Shown here: positions 44,953 to 57,660 of the stretch, piece by piece | How positions within the stretch are numbered: position 1 is the stretch's first letter | Layout of the letters: each line of letters opens with the position of its first letter | Assembly: GCF_001649575.2 (NCBI RefSeq) | Contig: NC_051444.1 | Location: 21,347,160-21,411,159 of the forward strand | DNA length: 64,000 nt | Reading direction: 5' to 3' | Source: Kryptolebias marmoratus | Lineage: Eukaryota > Chordata > Actinopteri > Cyprinodontiformes > Rivulidae | Translations under genes and position numbers: made by a program | The notes under the pieces: generated by a model | What the model was told of the DNA's origin: nothing | The model's input: only the letters and a program-made list of their open reading frames with translations | The model's database searches: none

Positions 44953-47900
44953 TAATATCCTAAGAAAATCAAAAAATACAAGTGAAAAGAACTGCACTCT
45001 CCACAGCCAAGATTTCTAGTCTTGAGCCTTACTTAGATTAAGGGTGAAAAGCTTTCACCCTCTGCCTATACCATTTACCCCTACCTCTACCATCACATGT
45101 TCAAGCTAAGAACTAGATGATGTCCCAGAGTTTTGTTATGCAGAAAAGATGTAGGGCTGTTTGGCTTTACAGATGGAGATTTTAATTATATCATTAATAT
45201 TCTGTGAGATTGTGGGAAATCCCAAAAACTCAGCTTGGAAATGCATGAGAAGTGATTAGATTTTACTTTCAAAAAGGTGTAAAAACTCTGTGCAAGTACA
45301 AAAGAAGTTAGAAAGCAGCACAGACAGCAAAGAACTGTTTATTGATGCCATAATACATGATTACAAAATCATTAAAAACACAAGCTTTTTCAGAAGTGCT
45401 CTCTAATTCAGCAGCATTACTTTTTAAGTTTGCACCTCTGCTAATTGTATTTATACACATAAGTTAAAGGCAATAGAAAACCTGAATCTGCTAAAAAAAA
45501 AAAAAGTTACACAGGTGTTATTATACACAGCTGAGATATTGATTAGACAACTTTTCAACTCAAAAATGCTTATGGACTTTTGAGCCCTGTGTAGTGAGAG
45601 ATAAGCTCCCAAATTAGTGAGTTGACTTCGTAAAAGTAACAGATCATGACAAATGTATTTATGTTAGCAGAAAATAAAACAGACTAGCGATAATTGACCA
45701 TCCTTTGAATATAACTCATCAAATGCTGGTAACACTATCTGCGCAGAAAAATTCTAGTACTTGAGCAAATTTTGTTGACAACCCCTGTCTTGTCTTTTTC
45801 TCTAAGGGGTATCCCAATTAACAGTGGAATATTTTAACCCCTACCCTTCATTACTTTAAATTAAGGACCAAGAAGAAAAGATCCAGGAGGAGTTAGTTAG
45901 AGTAACACTAAGAAATACGATTAAGTTAAAGTTCCAAGTTGACTCCCGTTTTCATCTCCTGCTGCTATTATGTTGCCCTACTCCTTTGTTTTACAAACTC
46001 AACCCAAATATAGTGGTGTCCAAATTTGATCTATATATTTTGTCTTTATGATGAAGGGGAAGACAAACTGATAGGGCCATCCAAACAGAAAATTTTAAGG
46101 GGCCCCAGTTCAAAAGAAGGTTTATGAGCTATTCTACCAAATAAGCTCTAAAATGTATTTTCTCCTCTGTTCTTATTGTGCACTCTTGAACTGTGTGCAT
46201 GCTCACCTCTCATGACCTGCTAGTGCTATAACAAAGTCACATGGTTTATAATACACTAATCCTTAATGTTCAACAAAGGAAACAGCCACCTGCACTTTAA
46301 GATTACAATGGCAGTGCAGTCAAAACCAATAAAGTTTGGTATAAAACAAGACATGAAGTGGGATTTTAGATTTGTAATCAAATTTTGAAAGAGATACTGT
46401 ACCTATCCTATTCCTAATTAAAAAAAAAAGTACAGCAGACACAGAAACACATTACAGCCAATTATTTGGAATAATGTCACAAATGATAAGCAATTTGGGT
46501 TTAATTGAAGCAACTCAGTGTTTTTTAAGTTTTATTTCATTATCTGAAAATATTAAAATTGTAACTCATAAAAACTGCTCAAATATAATCGCTTTATTGT
46601 GGTGAAGCAATGAACCAAGTTTATTGCAAAAAAGTTACCCCCCTGTTTGAATATTGGGGGGGTGTATTGCTCCAGATGCTCCACTGCTTAGGCGCCGATG
46701 GCAGTGTGGCATCTTGCTTCTTGCCAAGGACCCTCTACAAACAGACTTTTGTGTCTTTTCCTCATTCTGCAAAGTGAAACCCCAATGAACAGAAGCTCCC
46801 TCTCATCAATCTCATTCTTTCTCCTGTTTGTACATGTTTGTGAAGTGTTTAAACACATAGAACTGCATATACAGTACATGTTGTATGAAATGTTAATACT
46901 AAAATCACTTTGTGGAATGTAAATAATGCACATACTGCATGTGGTTTGTGTTGAGGAAGTAATCCCTCACGGTTAGGAACCCTGAGGAGGTTGTGACAGT
47001 TCTTACTGCTTATTTTTCTTTTTATAGATATTTTATAGATATAATATGTGCCTTAATAAGATTTTGTTGTGCAGCTAATAGTGTAGTTTTTACATGATAT
47101 CTTGTTAAATGTAAATGTACTTTTACACATTATATCTTATTTTTGGACTTATCCAGTTTTGTTTTATTATTTTAGAGGTAATTAAAGAAAAGGGATGTTT
47201 CATAAATACTGCCAAGCAAAGCTGCATTAAACAAAGGCTCACAGCCTCATGTCTCTTTATTTTTCTTGTTTATACAGGTATTACCTGTGATGGATTTTTT
47301 TCCCCTCTTGATTGTATGTAAAACAAAAAACCCGTGAAAGAACAAACATTTATTCCCAAAGATATATGGGCTTTGTAGTTTTACTTTCAAAGATTCTCTA
47401 TCCACTTTTTTTGCTCCTAACATGGTGTGTTAAGCTACAAACAGGGGGCATGGCTCGGCATAGATCCAGGAAACTGTTGGCCTGTGCCAGGAAGTGCTCT
47501 ATGAAGCACATGGTGAGAGCCTGCAGCACCAATCACCCTGTACTGAGGTTGTCAATGGGCTCATTAGTCCTCATTACAGCGACCTCTTGGGCACCTGGGT
47601 GTCCTTCAGAGCTCTTAGGGCAGAAATGTGGGGGTTCTTTCACTTTTTAAAAGGCAAAAAGTGAATTATTAGTAATTATTTTCTTGGTTGTTTGTTTTGA
47701 AAGAACTGTCAGTGAAGACCGAAGAACTGTATAAAGGATTATTAGTAGAAAGACAGTGTTGATAATGGTTTCAAGTTACCTAGAACATAAAACACTAAAT
47801 GGGTAAGAACATAAACTCAATGTAATGTGTTTTTGTCTTGACTAATGTGACAACTAAGTAACTAGACTTCCTTCAGATTGGATGATGACCTCACTATGTT

Positions 47901-50489
47901 CTTGTTGACCTACACAAACTATTAGAACATAGCTGGATCACAGCAATTTTGGAAAACCTCCTTCAGTGGGAAGACAACCATGATGCTACAGTACACCTAC
48001 TCACCAGACAGACTTTTCACTCTTTTTTTCCACTTCCTCAAGATGCTCTCCTGCACTCTCACCACACTTTATATGTCAGCAACATGTGTTCATGAAGATC
48101 CTTACATCTAAGCCCATGATTACACAAGGCCCCACCTTGGTACAACTCTATCAGACCAAAATGCAGATACCCGCTATAACATATGAACTAGGTTGTTATC
48201 ATGATCTTGTCATGATCTGCAAAATAATACTTAATATATGGGAGACTTCTGTGCCACCACCATCAGTATCAACTTCATGTAGAAAAGAAAACACCATCAG
48301 CAGCATGTAGATGTTTTCTGTGCACATCCTCAACTACATCCATTCTTCTTTCTTTCTCCTCCAGCAGGGTTGACTATGATAAGAACAAATGCTTCTTGCT
48401 TTGTGTCCAAAGTGCAGGGTTCTTAGGGATGACTAAAAGTGGTATTTATTATTCAGTATTTATCAGTGCTTGCATAAATGGTTGCAATAGCTTATTCTGA
48501 GATCTGCCCATGTGGTGAGGGTATGAAGGGGGAAAAGCTTTAGCACAAGGCCAGTGTGGCCAGTCCTGCTTCAGTCCTTCAATCAAGCCACAACAATGCA
48601 CGCAGGTCTCATGTTATAGATATAATGCTACTGTTGCCACCTCCCTTCACTGCACTTCACTCAAATCCTTGATATGCTGTCACCATTATATTTAACTAGC
48701 ACAACAACACCACAAAAGTTTTGTGCGTACTCCAAACCCTCCTATTACTCTCTACTACTTGTAATTGGGGAACCCACTGTTTTTAATGTGCTTTAAGGCC
48801 TCACCAAGACCTTGCAATGACCACCCATGTTCTGGCTGAATTCTTTAACATTTCAGTGGGTCATTTTCCAGTGTGAAGAGGACCTTAGTTATGTTGTGTT
48901 GTAGTTGCAATATATTTAGTTTGGCCTTTTGAATTTAATGATTTGAGTACAGTGTGCATGCATCCAGTCCAGACTATTTATGTACCAACAGTATAGTCAT
49001 TGGCGGCCCTTAAATATAACTGACAACAAAAACAAGCAACCAAAAACCTGTTTTTCTTTGTTATTTTAAAAGTTGAGGCACATGTTTACTATACTTCAGG
49101 AAAAAATACTCAAACAGAGCTTTGCTATATTTTAGTTAATTTGAATCATGTTATTTTTCTCTTTTTATATTATGAATTGAAGATGCACTGTTCCCGCAAT
49201 AACATGATGACCATCTGTCTAATATTAGGTGGAGCCCAAGTAAGGCCATTTGGGTGACAAAGAACATCTTGTGGATGTGCTGGGGTGTTTAGTACCATGA
49301 CATTAGCAATAGATCCTTAAATGCTGTCTTTGTTTCCCAAAGATCCCAGATTTAGGACAGACTATTTAGGCCAGGTGAACACATCAGACCTATGGTTGTT
49401 TTTGCTGAATCATTTCAAAGCATTTTCTTTTTTAAAGTTGTCTTGCTGAGGAGGGCAGCTACTGTATAAATGTGTTGTTGCTATGTTGGAGGTATGTCAG
49501 CTGTGTAAAAAATGTTTAGGGAGATAGTGAGTATCAAAGTAATTTTCATTTGAATTAAAGGAAACAGGTTTTCCCAGCAGAACATTGTGTTGTATCAAGA
49601 TGAGTGATCTTGCTTTGAGCCAAATCATAACAGACTGGCAGAGATTGTTATGCCTACTTTAATAACACTGTAGAGGACTTGAAAATTGGGTGACATGCAG
49701 CAGAAAGGGAGTTAAAAAGACTAGATTTAGCCATATATGGAAGGATTATAAAAGCTGTGCAGTAGAAATGCACTGCATGAAGTTTCCTGGTGTAGATTCT
49801 CAATCATCCAGGACCTGGTAAATCCATGTTCTAGATAACAGAAGTTATTGTAACTGACATAGACTCACATCATGCATTTTTTACTTACCTTTAATAGTAT
49901 TTTCACACTATTAGGCTCACTTGTAAGGAGCTACATGCATCTTTCAAAAACTGAATGCTTCATGTGTGCTCAAAGAATAGCAGAGGGTTGTTTATGACCA
50001 CTATTTTTTTCTTTTCTTTTTTTACAACCCATTTGCTTCTTTTGAACTTGGTTTTATAGATATGGTTGCCATTTCTTCCAGGAAATCTGGCAACATTGTT
50101 TTTAAGACACATTGAAGAAGTAGAGAACCATAGTGATTATGTAATGCAAAAACAGGCAGTGGCATGTGAATTGATCTCATCAATGAGGCAAAACCTTATA
50201 AAAGCAAAGCAATTTTGAGATAAGCAAAAAGTGTCCAAGAGTGTTTACGATGTGTTTAAGATGGCCAGATGTGTACAAGATGGTGCCACAGATGGCTGCC
50301 TCATTGCAAAGCTGTTCAGTATTTGTGTTGTTTTTGTTGCTTTTATTTTTTGTTTGCCCAGTTTGGTGTCAACCTTAACAACAAATAAAATAATAATCAA
50401 ATAACCAACTAATATTTTATCGGTGTTAAAGTATTTGGATATTTTGTCAAAGGTTTTCTTCGGAGCAGAGGTGTTGATTTACAGGCTCC
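44953..50489. other. 5.5 kb of AT-rich sequence without recognised features
   Basis: No recognisable gene, RNA or repeat family. 46630-46930 and 47430-47650 contain moderately long open frames on both strands (up to 112 codons at 47312-47650) without motifs. 48000-48330 is CA/CT-mixed. An old, unidentified repeat could be hidden here. Confidence 0.3.
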
Positions 50490-50820
50490 AGGGAAGAAGA
50501 GACCATGTGATAAAATAACTGGCGTGCTGCTGAAACTGCAACAGAGGGGATTCAAGTCTGCTCTGTCAAGGTTTCACCTACAGAACGTATACTCTCAAAC
50601 CAACAAAACTAAATTGAAACGTCTTGCTAAAAGTAACAAGGAGCTCTGAAAATCAGACTGCTCATTTTTCTTGCCTGTTTTCTAGCTGTTCAGAATTCAC
50701 CAAATCAAAGTCAGCAGATAAAGGGAAAGGTGGTGGATTATTCTTCTATATCAATAAAGATACATACAAAGATGACAGAGTGCTGAATCAGTTGTGTTTT
50801 CTGATTTGGAAGTGCATTTC
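50490..50820 (+). pseudogene. LINE endonuclease-domain relic (L2/CR1-like group)
   Basis: Two frames give parts of the N-terminal apurinic-like endonuclease region of fish LINEs. The first, from about 50519, reads GVLLKLQQRGFKSALSRFHL then QNVYSQTNK, matching the typical opening RRGFRTPLP...NVRSLRNKLDEL. The second, near 50700-50790, reads SADKGKGGGLFFYINKD and resembles the GKGRGGGLCFYIN segment. Between them the frame shifts and stops occur. Only the start of the domain is left and no reverse transcriptase follows. It may be the same LINE family as the minus-strand reverse transcriptase relic at 3.7-4.0 kb. Confidence 0.6.
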
Positions 50821-51289
50821 ATCAATAGCAAACCATTGTATTCATTGCGTGTTGTAGCTTGAAACTGTTCCTGATCTTTCTTTATGTTTTTAGTGATTTT
50901 AGGTTTGTTTGTTTTCTTTGGCATTGTGAGTCTTAGTAGTTTGGGTTATCCAGTTATGTTTTGTGTATTTGTTCTTGTATTGTCATTGCCATTAGATGTT
51001 GTTATAGTATTTGATTCTTGGTTCATTTATTTGTATTTTATCCCTCATTCCCCCCAGGAAAAATCCCCTGATTTTCTTCAGATTTCTGTCAGATCATACA
51101 TTTGGTTCTCTGGGTTTACTGACAGTTTAGTTATCAAAGGTCAAGTTTTATTTATATTATTATTGCTTCCAAACCCATCTATAGCATGTGTGCATTTAGG
51201 TCTGTTTATCCACCTTTACTTGACAAAAGGATCTGACCAGCCTTGAACTCAGTGGGCAATCTAATCCTCTTGTTTGAGTGGTGTAGCTT
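50821..51289. other. T-rich sequence, nothing recognised
   Basis: A 120-codon plus-strand frame at 50884-51246 is Phe/Leu/Val/Ile-rich because the sequence is T-rich. It lacks a start context or domain and sits between repeat relics, so it is not called a gene. Confidence 0.35.
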
Positions 51290-52645
51290 GGAGGCAGCAA
51301 ATTTCATGCCTCCAAATGAGGATTATTCATCTGCTTTCCATCTGGGCATGCTGAGTCTCCAGTCAGCTGTTTGAGTCTTTCTTGAAGACAAGGTCATGCT
51401 GGATGAGGAGGGGAAACATCCAGCAGGACCCTAAAGACAATAATATTACCAGTAAGAGGTGCCCTATGGGACCTCCTCAGATATAGGACAATGACTTGGC
51501 AGCAATCTTGACTGTGGCTGAATCTGGTACTGAGGCACTGTGCACATCTCAGGTGTGGTGCAGGCCTCCACACCTGGTGCCATGCCAGCATCTGGCTCAA
51601 ATGCAGCAAGGTAAGCTGCACTCAAAAGGAACATAGCTAGTCAGTCTGGGTCATAGATCCCCTCAGGTTAGCAAGTTCATCCTGGTCCAGCAACATGTCT
51701 CCCACTTGGAACAAAGAAATTCTGTTAGACAAAGCTGAAGAGATGTGGTGGTGTGCATTATAGATGAGGCAAGGGCTGTTATATGCTTCATGGTTGAGGC
51801 AGGGACTGCAACCAAGGCTGAGATTGCAGAGGTAAAATGAAGCTCTTGTGCTGTGGCTTTAGCAACAGATAAATCTTGAGCTCAGGTGGTGTGGAGCAGG
51901 ACAGAAGGTGTGCCTTAGATGGAAACTGTGGTCAGGTACAAAACCTGGAGCAGGTTTCAGGCATGGAAGTAGACTGAGTAGACTTGATTTGAGCTTGAAT
52001 AAATTTTTTGGCCTCATAGAACAAACACGTATGCAGGGCTTTGATAATGTCTTCTCCAGAAGAGAGAGATAGAAAAACAAGACAAAAAAAGAACCAAGCA
52101 GTATCCATCCCACTTCAGTAGATCCAGTGATGACCTTCTTCAGTTGCTTCTCTAAAGTCGAAAAAAAATCTAGCACTTCCTCCTGCAACTTCAGATGCTT
52201 TGCTGGGTCAAGGTCTGGCCAGTCATCAAGAACTTGTAAAGAAAGTGCCAGAAATCAAAGGAGTGTCTGCTGAGTCCATATTTTAGTTAGAACAGTCTGT
52301 GAAAAGGGACTTGAAGATGTTGGGGGACCCATATGGGAACACACAAAAGGCAGGGTTAGGATGAGGATCTGGAATCTTAATCACAAATTATCTGAGGCAA
52401 ACAGGGAACTGTACAGGAAGATGAACAGGAGGAGTTTAACAGTTAACCGAGGGAAGCCATTAGTTTAAATAATGGGAAATGTGATTTCTAAACAAAAGAC
52501 AGGTGAGCTGATTACAGATGAGAAACAGGTGTGAACGGTGCTGGGAGGAGGTCTAAATTACAAGAACTCAATGAAAATCAAGAGAGTAAACAGAAAATTC
52601 AAAACACCAAAAACTAACACAAGACCCTCACATCATGGGTATGGA
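51290..52645 (-). repeat. Probable degenerate LTR-type or other interspersed repeat
   Basis: Composition changes here from AT-rich to even. Read on the minus strand, 52645-52300 has the texture of fish retroelement LTR or leader sequence: TGATGTGAGGGTCTTGTGTT, ACACCTGTTTCTCATCTGTA, ATCAGCTCACCTGTCTTTTG. It is followed by an ATG (ATGGACTCAGCAGAC, near 52275) that resembles Gypsy gag starts, with a short frame below. Stops break any long frame. No second LTR was found. The class is a guess. Confidence 0.3.
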
Positions 52646-53085
52646 TCGATTTTTTTATCTAATATAAATACAAATACATTTTGAGTGTTTTAAATATCAC
52701 ATTTTTACAGAATAAGACTTCACTAATGTGAAACTCATAAGCCTGATAAGTCATTAATTTGAGCATGATTAAAGGTTGAATGAATTTGAGTCTTGGGGAA
52801 ATGTGAGCGTAAGAAGCCAGCCCTTACAAAGGAAAGGAAGATATGTAGGTCGCTGTCCTTTTAAAATTCAGTGACTGGAGAAAAAGTGTGGGACATAAAT
52901 TTTTAGTGCCTTTACAGAGGAGGAGTACAGAGTGGTTGAAATTGGAGGCAGTGATCTAAGAGGGTGAGGGTTTAAAGCTGTGTAAAGGCAGCTCTGCGCA
53001 AGAGGCCTTTTGTTCTCTTTGCAACGTGATACTGTTGGTTCATAAAAAAGCACTTCAATTGACTGAATCTATTGAGTGAGTGCAT
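52646..53085. other. Unique sequence, nothing recognised
   Basis: AT-rich to balanced sequence with no coding-like frame or repeat match. Confidence 0.3.
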
Positions 53086-54240
53086 GAATTTGATTTTATT
53101 CCAAACGGCATCTCTAATCCATATTCTGCTCAGGTGTCACCAAAGATAAAATTTAATTAATGAACCTCATCAATCTGTTATAACATTCTCAGAGAAAAAA
53201 AATGTTAAAAAGAGCTGTTAACAGTCAAACGAAAATATGGCTCCTGTTTTACAATGTTTGCTCTTTATATTACTTAAACAACAGATAGCCACCTGGGAGC
53301 AAGGTTTCCTTTTACTAGACAAAGTGAATATCTGTACCTAACATGACACACTTTTCTTTCTTTAAAAGGCTTAGATCTACTCCCAACCTCTTACTGCAAC
53401 TTAGATATTGTCATAAATGTTTTAGAACCAGCTGCACAATATGGAAACAAAAGAAGATAAATACTTAACTCCCTGGAATGGGGATAAGGCCTCGAAATAT
53501 GTTTTGGGAAAATAATCAGCATCATAGCAGCTCTGTGTGTCTGTTTACATTGCGGTCACCATCGCTCTCCTCCCTTCCAACAAACAAGAGAATGGTGGCA
53601 TGCAGGAGGAGAATGATAATAAAAATAGAGGAAGGGGCAAATATATTTTGCATATTATTTTAAGTAACTGTTCAAATTTCATTTCGGAATGGTAATCCAC
53701 AAAACAAATATGTAGAGGCATATTTTAAAAAGGAGGGGCTCCACTCGCTTCAATTTCCTATTGTGGTGTTATGCGTGTGTGTTTGCTCTTTGTGTCTGTT
53801 TGAATTGATTTGCACAGCTCGGCAGACAAGGGCTGAATGCTCAGACCAAGAATCCATAATTTCATATGATCTGATAGTTCTGCAGTATTACATTGATTTT
53901 TTTTTTTCCTTCCCCCTCTCGTTGGTGTTGGTGTTAACAAACAAGCTGGGATACCTGCGTTCAAGGATCCAAACGAGAGCGAAAAGAGGCGTTTTGTTCG
54001 TGCTAAGGTGATAATGTGGAGATGGGGACATGTTTGTTTGAGGAGGGGGGATATGTTTGGACTGTTTTTTTATGAGAGGGTGCCTCCCATCTGGCCTGTT
54101 TAGCCACAAGGCACTGATGTCTGTAGCTCCACAATATTCGGGACTTAACACACTGCTTATCAGCAGTTGGGCAAGTGTACTTAATGCCCATACAGCCATT
54201 ACCAGTCTTCATGGCTGACTGTAGATGAGCAGATTAGATG
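53086..54240. promoter_or_regulatory. Candidate conserved noncoding block
   Basis: Clean sequence with few runs: GGCATCTCTAATCCATATTC (~53107), AAAATTTAATTAATGAACCT (~53148), TTTCGGAATGGTAATCCACA (~53682), AATCCATAATTTCATATGAT (~53850) and ACTTAATGCCCATACAGCCA (~54178). The GTAATCC and TAATTAAT cores are typical homeodomain sites. Enhancer role is inferred from texture only. Confidence 0.35.
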
Positions 54241-54739
54241 AAACTAAGGCATCTACCCATGATACTGGGAGGGAGAAATAAGGCACTTTTTTCTCAAACT
54301 CTTTGATAAATGGTTCAACTCAGTTATCAGGATTTCTTGCCCAGAAGTCCCCCAAACTAAAGTGTTTGGTAGAACAGCATTAAACTGCACTTTATCTATC
54401 TATCCATTTAAGTTTTTACAAACTTTTGTTTTGATTTGCTCTAGTTTTACTACTTAAAAACTGACAACAAACTGACCTTAACCTGGTACTAACACTTTAT
54501 ATTTTATAGCTAAAGGTAGTGGCAGGTTTAAAGGATATACAGCAGTAAATCACAACTCTCAGTCAAGTGATGTATCCAATGGATGCTAAATTGGTCCTAC
54601 ACTGGACTCGAATTACCAGAACTTTTCACTTCTTCATACAGTAAGGTCAAAGGGCATGGTAGAACAGCACTTGCTTTAATGAACACAAATTAGTGATATT
54701 ATTTATTCACTGTCAGTTTTGGTTTTCGTTTCTTTTCTA
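54241..54739. other. Unique sequence, nothing recognised
   Basis: AT-rich. Part of 54560-54739 may be the diverged 5' half of the transposon relic that follows. Confidence 0.3.
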
Positions 54740-55110
54740 ACAAAATACTAAATGCACGGTGGCAAGTGGAAGCAGCATAAGATAATGTTCTGCAGGGCTA
54801 CCTTGGATCTTGGGATTCAATACAGTTCATCTTACTTTGAGACAAACTACATGAACAATTCCACTCTTTAAGTATGCCACTTCATGGAAACAATGTTCTC
54901 CTTCAGCTGGATAATGCTCCCAGCTAGAGAGCAACAATCATTGAATTTGCTTTGAAATTTGGAGGTAAGTTAGGGTTCTCTGGCTTTATAAAATATTAGT
55001 TCTGTGGGATGAGCTGGACAAAATAATTTTGTTTTAAAAAGTCTGCTAACACAACAGACCTTCAGAGGTCTGGTAAAACTCATGGCTCAGCAGGTCTGAG
55101 GTCTTTCGGT
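54740..55110 (+). pseudogene. Second Tc1/mariner-type transposase relic
   Basis: The stretch keeps, in the expected order, phrases of a fish Tc1/mariner transposase gene: GGAAGCAGCATAAGATAATG (~54769), the CTTCAGCTGGATAATGCTCC segment (second-Asp motif, here LDNAP, 54907-54921), CTGTGGGATGAGCTGGACAA (the LWDELDK-like segment after the third catalytic residue, ~55003) and ACCTTCAGAGGTCTGGTAAA near the C-terminus (~55059). Stops and indels interrupt every frame. It belongs to a different subfamily from the element at 26.4-27.9 kb, whose second-Asp motif is QQDNNPKH. No terminal repeats were found. Confidence 0.55.
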
Positions 55111-55690
55111 GCCAAGCTCAGTGTTCGGCAGGCGTTTATAATCTTTGTGGATGATTGACATTATTAATTTAATTGATGCTTAAAAATATAAATGTTGCTG
55201 TTTTGTCTGTGAAGCAGCTGTCACATGAAGTCATACTACTGCAAAAACAAAAGAAAAGGGGGGGAAAAGAAATAGTACAATAAGATCTGTTACAGCCCAG
55301 ACAAACACAGCCTTATCAAGAAAACTGAACAGCATGGCAAATGCATGTTGCATGATTTATACAAAGCAAAACAAGAATAAAACATATTTGCACTGTGCAC
55401 TGAAACAAATGAGGTTTCACTCTATATCAGGAAAATCAATACAATAACAGGCTTCGTGCGCTATGCACCCCATGTGCATGCTTAATAAGTACCACTCTCC
55501 TGCACAGTTACATTGTAGATACAGCCTGCAAAGTTACATATTATGATATCACCCCCACCACCACCACCAACACCTTTAAAAAAAATCCATTCTCAGTCTT
55601 CTCATTCAGGATTTGGTTTGAAGAGTCGGGTGTTAAGAACTAAAACCGCAGTTCAGAAGAGGCTTATGTTAAAAGAGTCATCCTGAGAAA
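55111..55690. other. Unique sequence, nothing recognised
   Basis: A-rich with a short (CCA)n at 55553-55569. No gene or repeat recognised. Confidence 0.3.
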
Positions 55691-56276
55691 CTCACCTGCC
55701 TTAAAAAGGAGGGAGAACGAGAAACGTGATGCTATCATCTCCCTTAACTCCTGTACAACCCCCATCTCGCTTCGCACAATCCATTTCCACCTGCTGTCAA
55801 CTTGAACGTACCTGTCACCGACTTATAGAAATACTTATCTAGAGCTAGCCGGGCAGGCAAACACCTCTGAGGGAAGACTGTGGGTGGGCATATGTGCAGT
55901 GTGTTCTAAAAGAGACAGAAAAAAAGAGACGGAGAGACAAAGAAAGACAGCCGCGCTAAAGCAGAGAATGAGGGTAAGTCAACGATAAAGAGAAAGATGT
56001 GGATAGAAAAAAGTGATTGGGTTAAAACTGGTAATATCCTCTGAGCACTTTCCTATCAGTGGGACGACAAAGCGGAGTGAAGCCCAGGTATTAGTCTTCC
56101 CTTTCCCTGTCTAAGTCACTCTTCTTCTCATTCTTACTGCGCAAAACTCTTCTACCTTGTACTGCCGTCTGTTTTAAGCCATTCCTTCAACATGCTGTGT
56201 CAAACAAGCCTGAAATCCCTGCTAATACTAGTTACCCCTGAAACACTGATCTCACTGCTTTCATTAGACACGTCAA

Positions 56277-56289
56277 NNNNNNNNNNNNN
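56277..56289. other. Assembly gap (13 N)
   Basis: Thirteen N bases followed by a C-run and a CA-rich microsatellite. The true gap length is unknown; simple sequence probably broke the assembly. Confidence 1.
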
Positions 56290-56306
56290 CCCCCAATTCC
56301 TACCGC

Positions 56307-56373
56307 CACACATGCACACATGCACACATGCACACATGCACACATGCACACATACACACACACACAAACGCAC
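56307..56373 (+). repeat. (CACACATG)n then (CA)n microsatellite
   Basis: About five CACACATG units pass into CACA-rich sequence next to the assembly gap. Confidence 0.9.
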
Positions 56374-57660
56374 AGGAGGAAAAAAGTTAAGGAGGAAGTA
56401 AGTGTTTTGACATTGCTTTTACATTTTGAGCCTATTAAATCCCAGGATCTGTCTCACTTCCACCTGGATTTTTTTTTTTTTTTAGTCCATGAGATAAGGC
56501 AAATTAATATGAACTCACTGGGGCTAGCTCCAAATGCTTTATGTTATCCAAAGCCCTGTGCTCCATCTCCCTCTCGTTCCCACTCTCAAAGTTATCATGG
56601 GGCCCGTGATAGTCTTTAAACAAGCAAGGTGAAGCACTTCAATTAAAACGAGCTATGGGGAAAAAGGCAGTGAAACAAGTAAGAGAAAGACTTATCACAC
56701 AAAAGGGGTTTTCCACTCGTGGCTAAAGGGAAAGGAAAAAGAGCTATCCATCTCCTAAGGAAGAGGCATAAAAGATGGCCACTTTAAAGAGATGCAGAGC
56801 TTCCCATGCAAAGAGCACTCACCTTAGAGACAACTATGAAAGCTTTTTGATGTATGGCTGCACATAAGATCCGATATATGTTCAGTGCAAAATGCTCTAG
56901 TATGGCTGGTGTCACTTTTATAATAAGTGACACAAAATCAAGACTCAAAATGGATCTTGTGTGGTTCTTTTGATGTTAAGTGCAACGGTGCACTTAGCAT
57001 CACAACGAACCCCTACCCTCCACCCCTACCATGTAAGCCATGTAAATCAATCTGAGTTATATTGCTCTAAACTTTATGCAATATACCCTCAGCTTTCATT
57101 GCTTCTATAATACACATTTACACGCAGGGAAAGACGCAGTATGTAGACACACATGCAGTACACACACAAACAAGTTTACTCACATGCACGCTCACATACA
57201 AGAAATCTACAGAGTGTGTATCTCTGTGCAAAGCATTTTTTCTGACTCAAAGATAATACAATTCTTTTTTTTTTTCTTATTTCCTTACAATACATCTTTC
57301 AGTTCTGGCTTTTTCCGCGCATGAAATTCATTTTCTAATGGAAATATTTGTTTTGTAAATCAAATATGTATTATGCACAGAATGCAAAGCACAAATTAAA
57401 TTATGTTAATGAAATGAAAGAGATATGAAATGCATATTTCATGGACAAAACATAACCCTGCCGAACAGCCATTTCTTGATAAAATCTTTAAACACAATCT
57501 CATTCGGAGAAAGACATATTGCCATGGCAGATAGCACCTCATTAAAATGGTCTCCTTTAATATCAGTGCTTAGTATATATGGGATTGTAAATAACCACTG
57601 GGGAAGAGGAACCAATAATGAAATACTGTCTTTAATAGCTTGCCATTGATGTCAGCATAA

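Larger units (their letters stand above)
55691..57660. promoter_or_regulatory. Candidate conserved noncoding block, crossed by an assembly gap
   Basis: 57290-57650 in particular is clean, with dense homeodomain and POU-like cores: AATTAAATTATGTTAATGAA (~57394), GAAATGCATATTTCATGGAC (~57426), TCATTAAAATGGTCTCCTTT (~57539) and ACCAATAATGAAATACTG (~57610). 55740-55870, 56500-56660 and 56700-56960 are also repeat-poor. A minus-strand 36-nt exon-like match (acceptor TTATGTGCAG, donor AAG/GTGAGTGC, about 56824-56860) is present but the acceptor is weak. Function is inferred from texture only. Confidence 0.35.

Noticed and set aside
47312..47650. 112-codon frame
   Set aside because: No domain, no splice context; may be part of an unidentified old repeat.
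50884..51246. 120-codon hydrophobic frame that could be read as a membrane protein
   Set aside because: Hydrophobicity comes from T-rich sequence, and it lies between LINE and other repeat relics.
56824..56860. 36-nt minus-strand exon-like match before a GTGAGT donor
   Set aside because: Weak acceptor without a pyrimidine tract; length too short to separate from chance.
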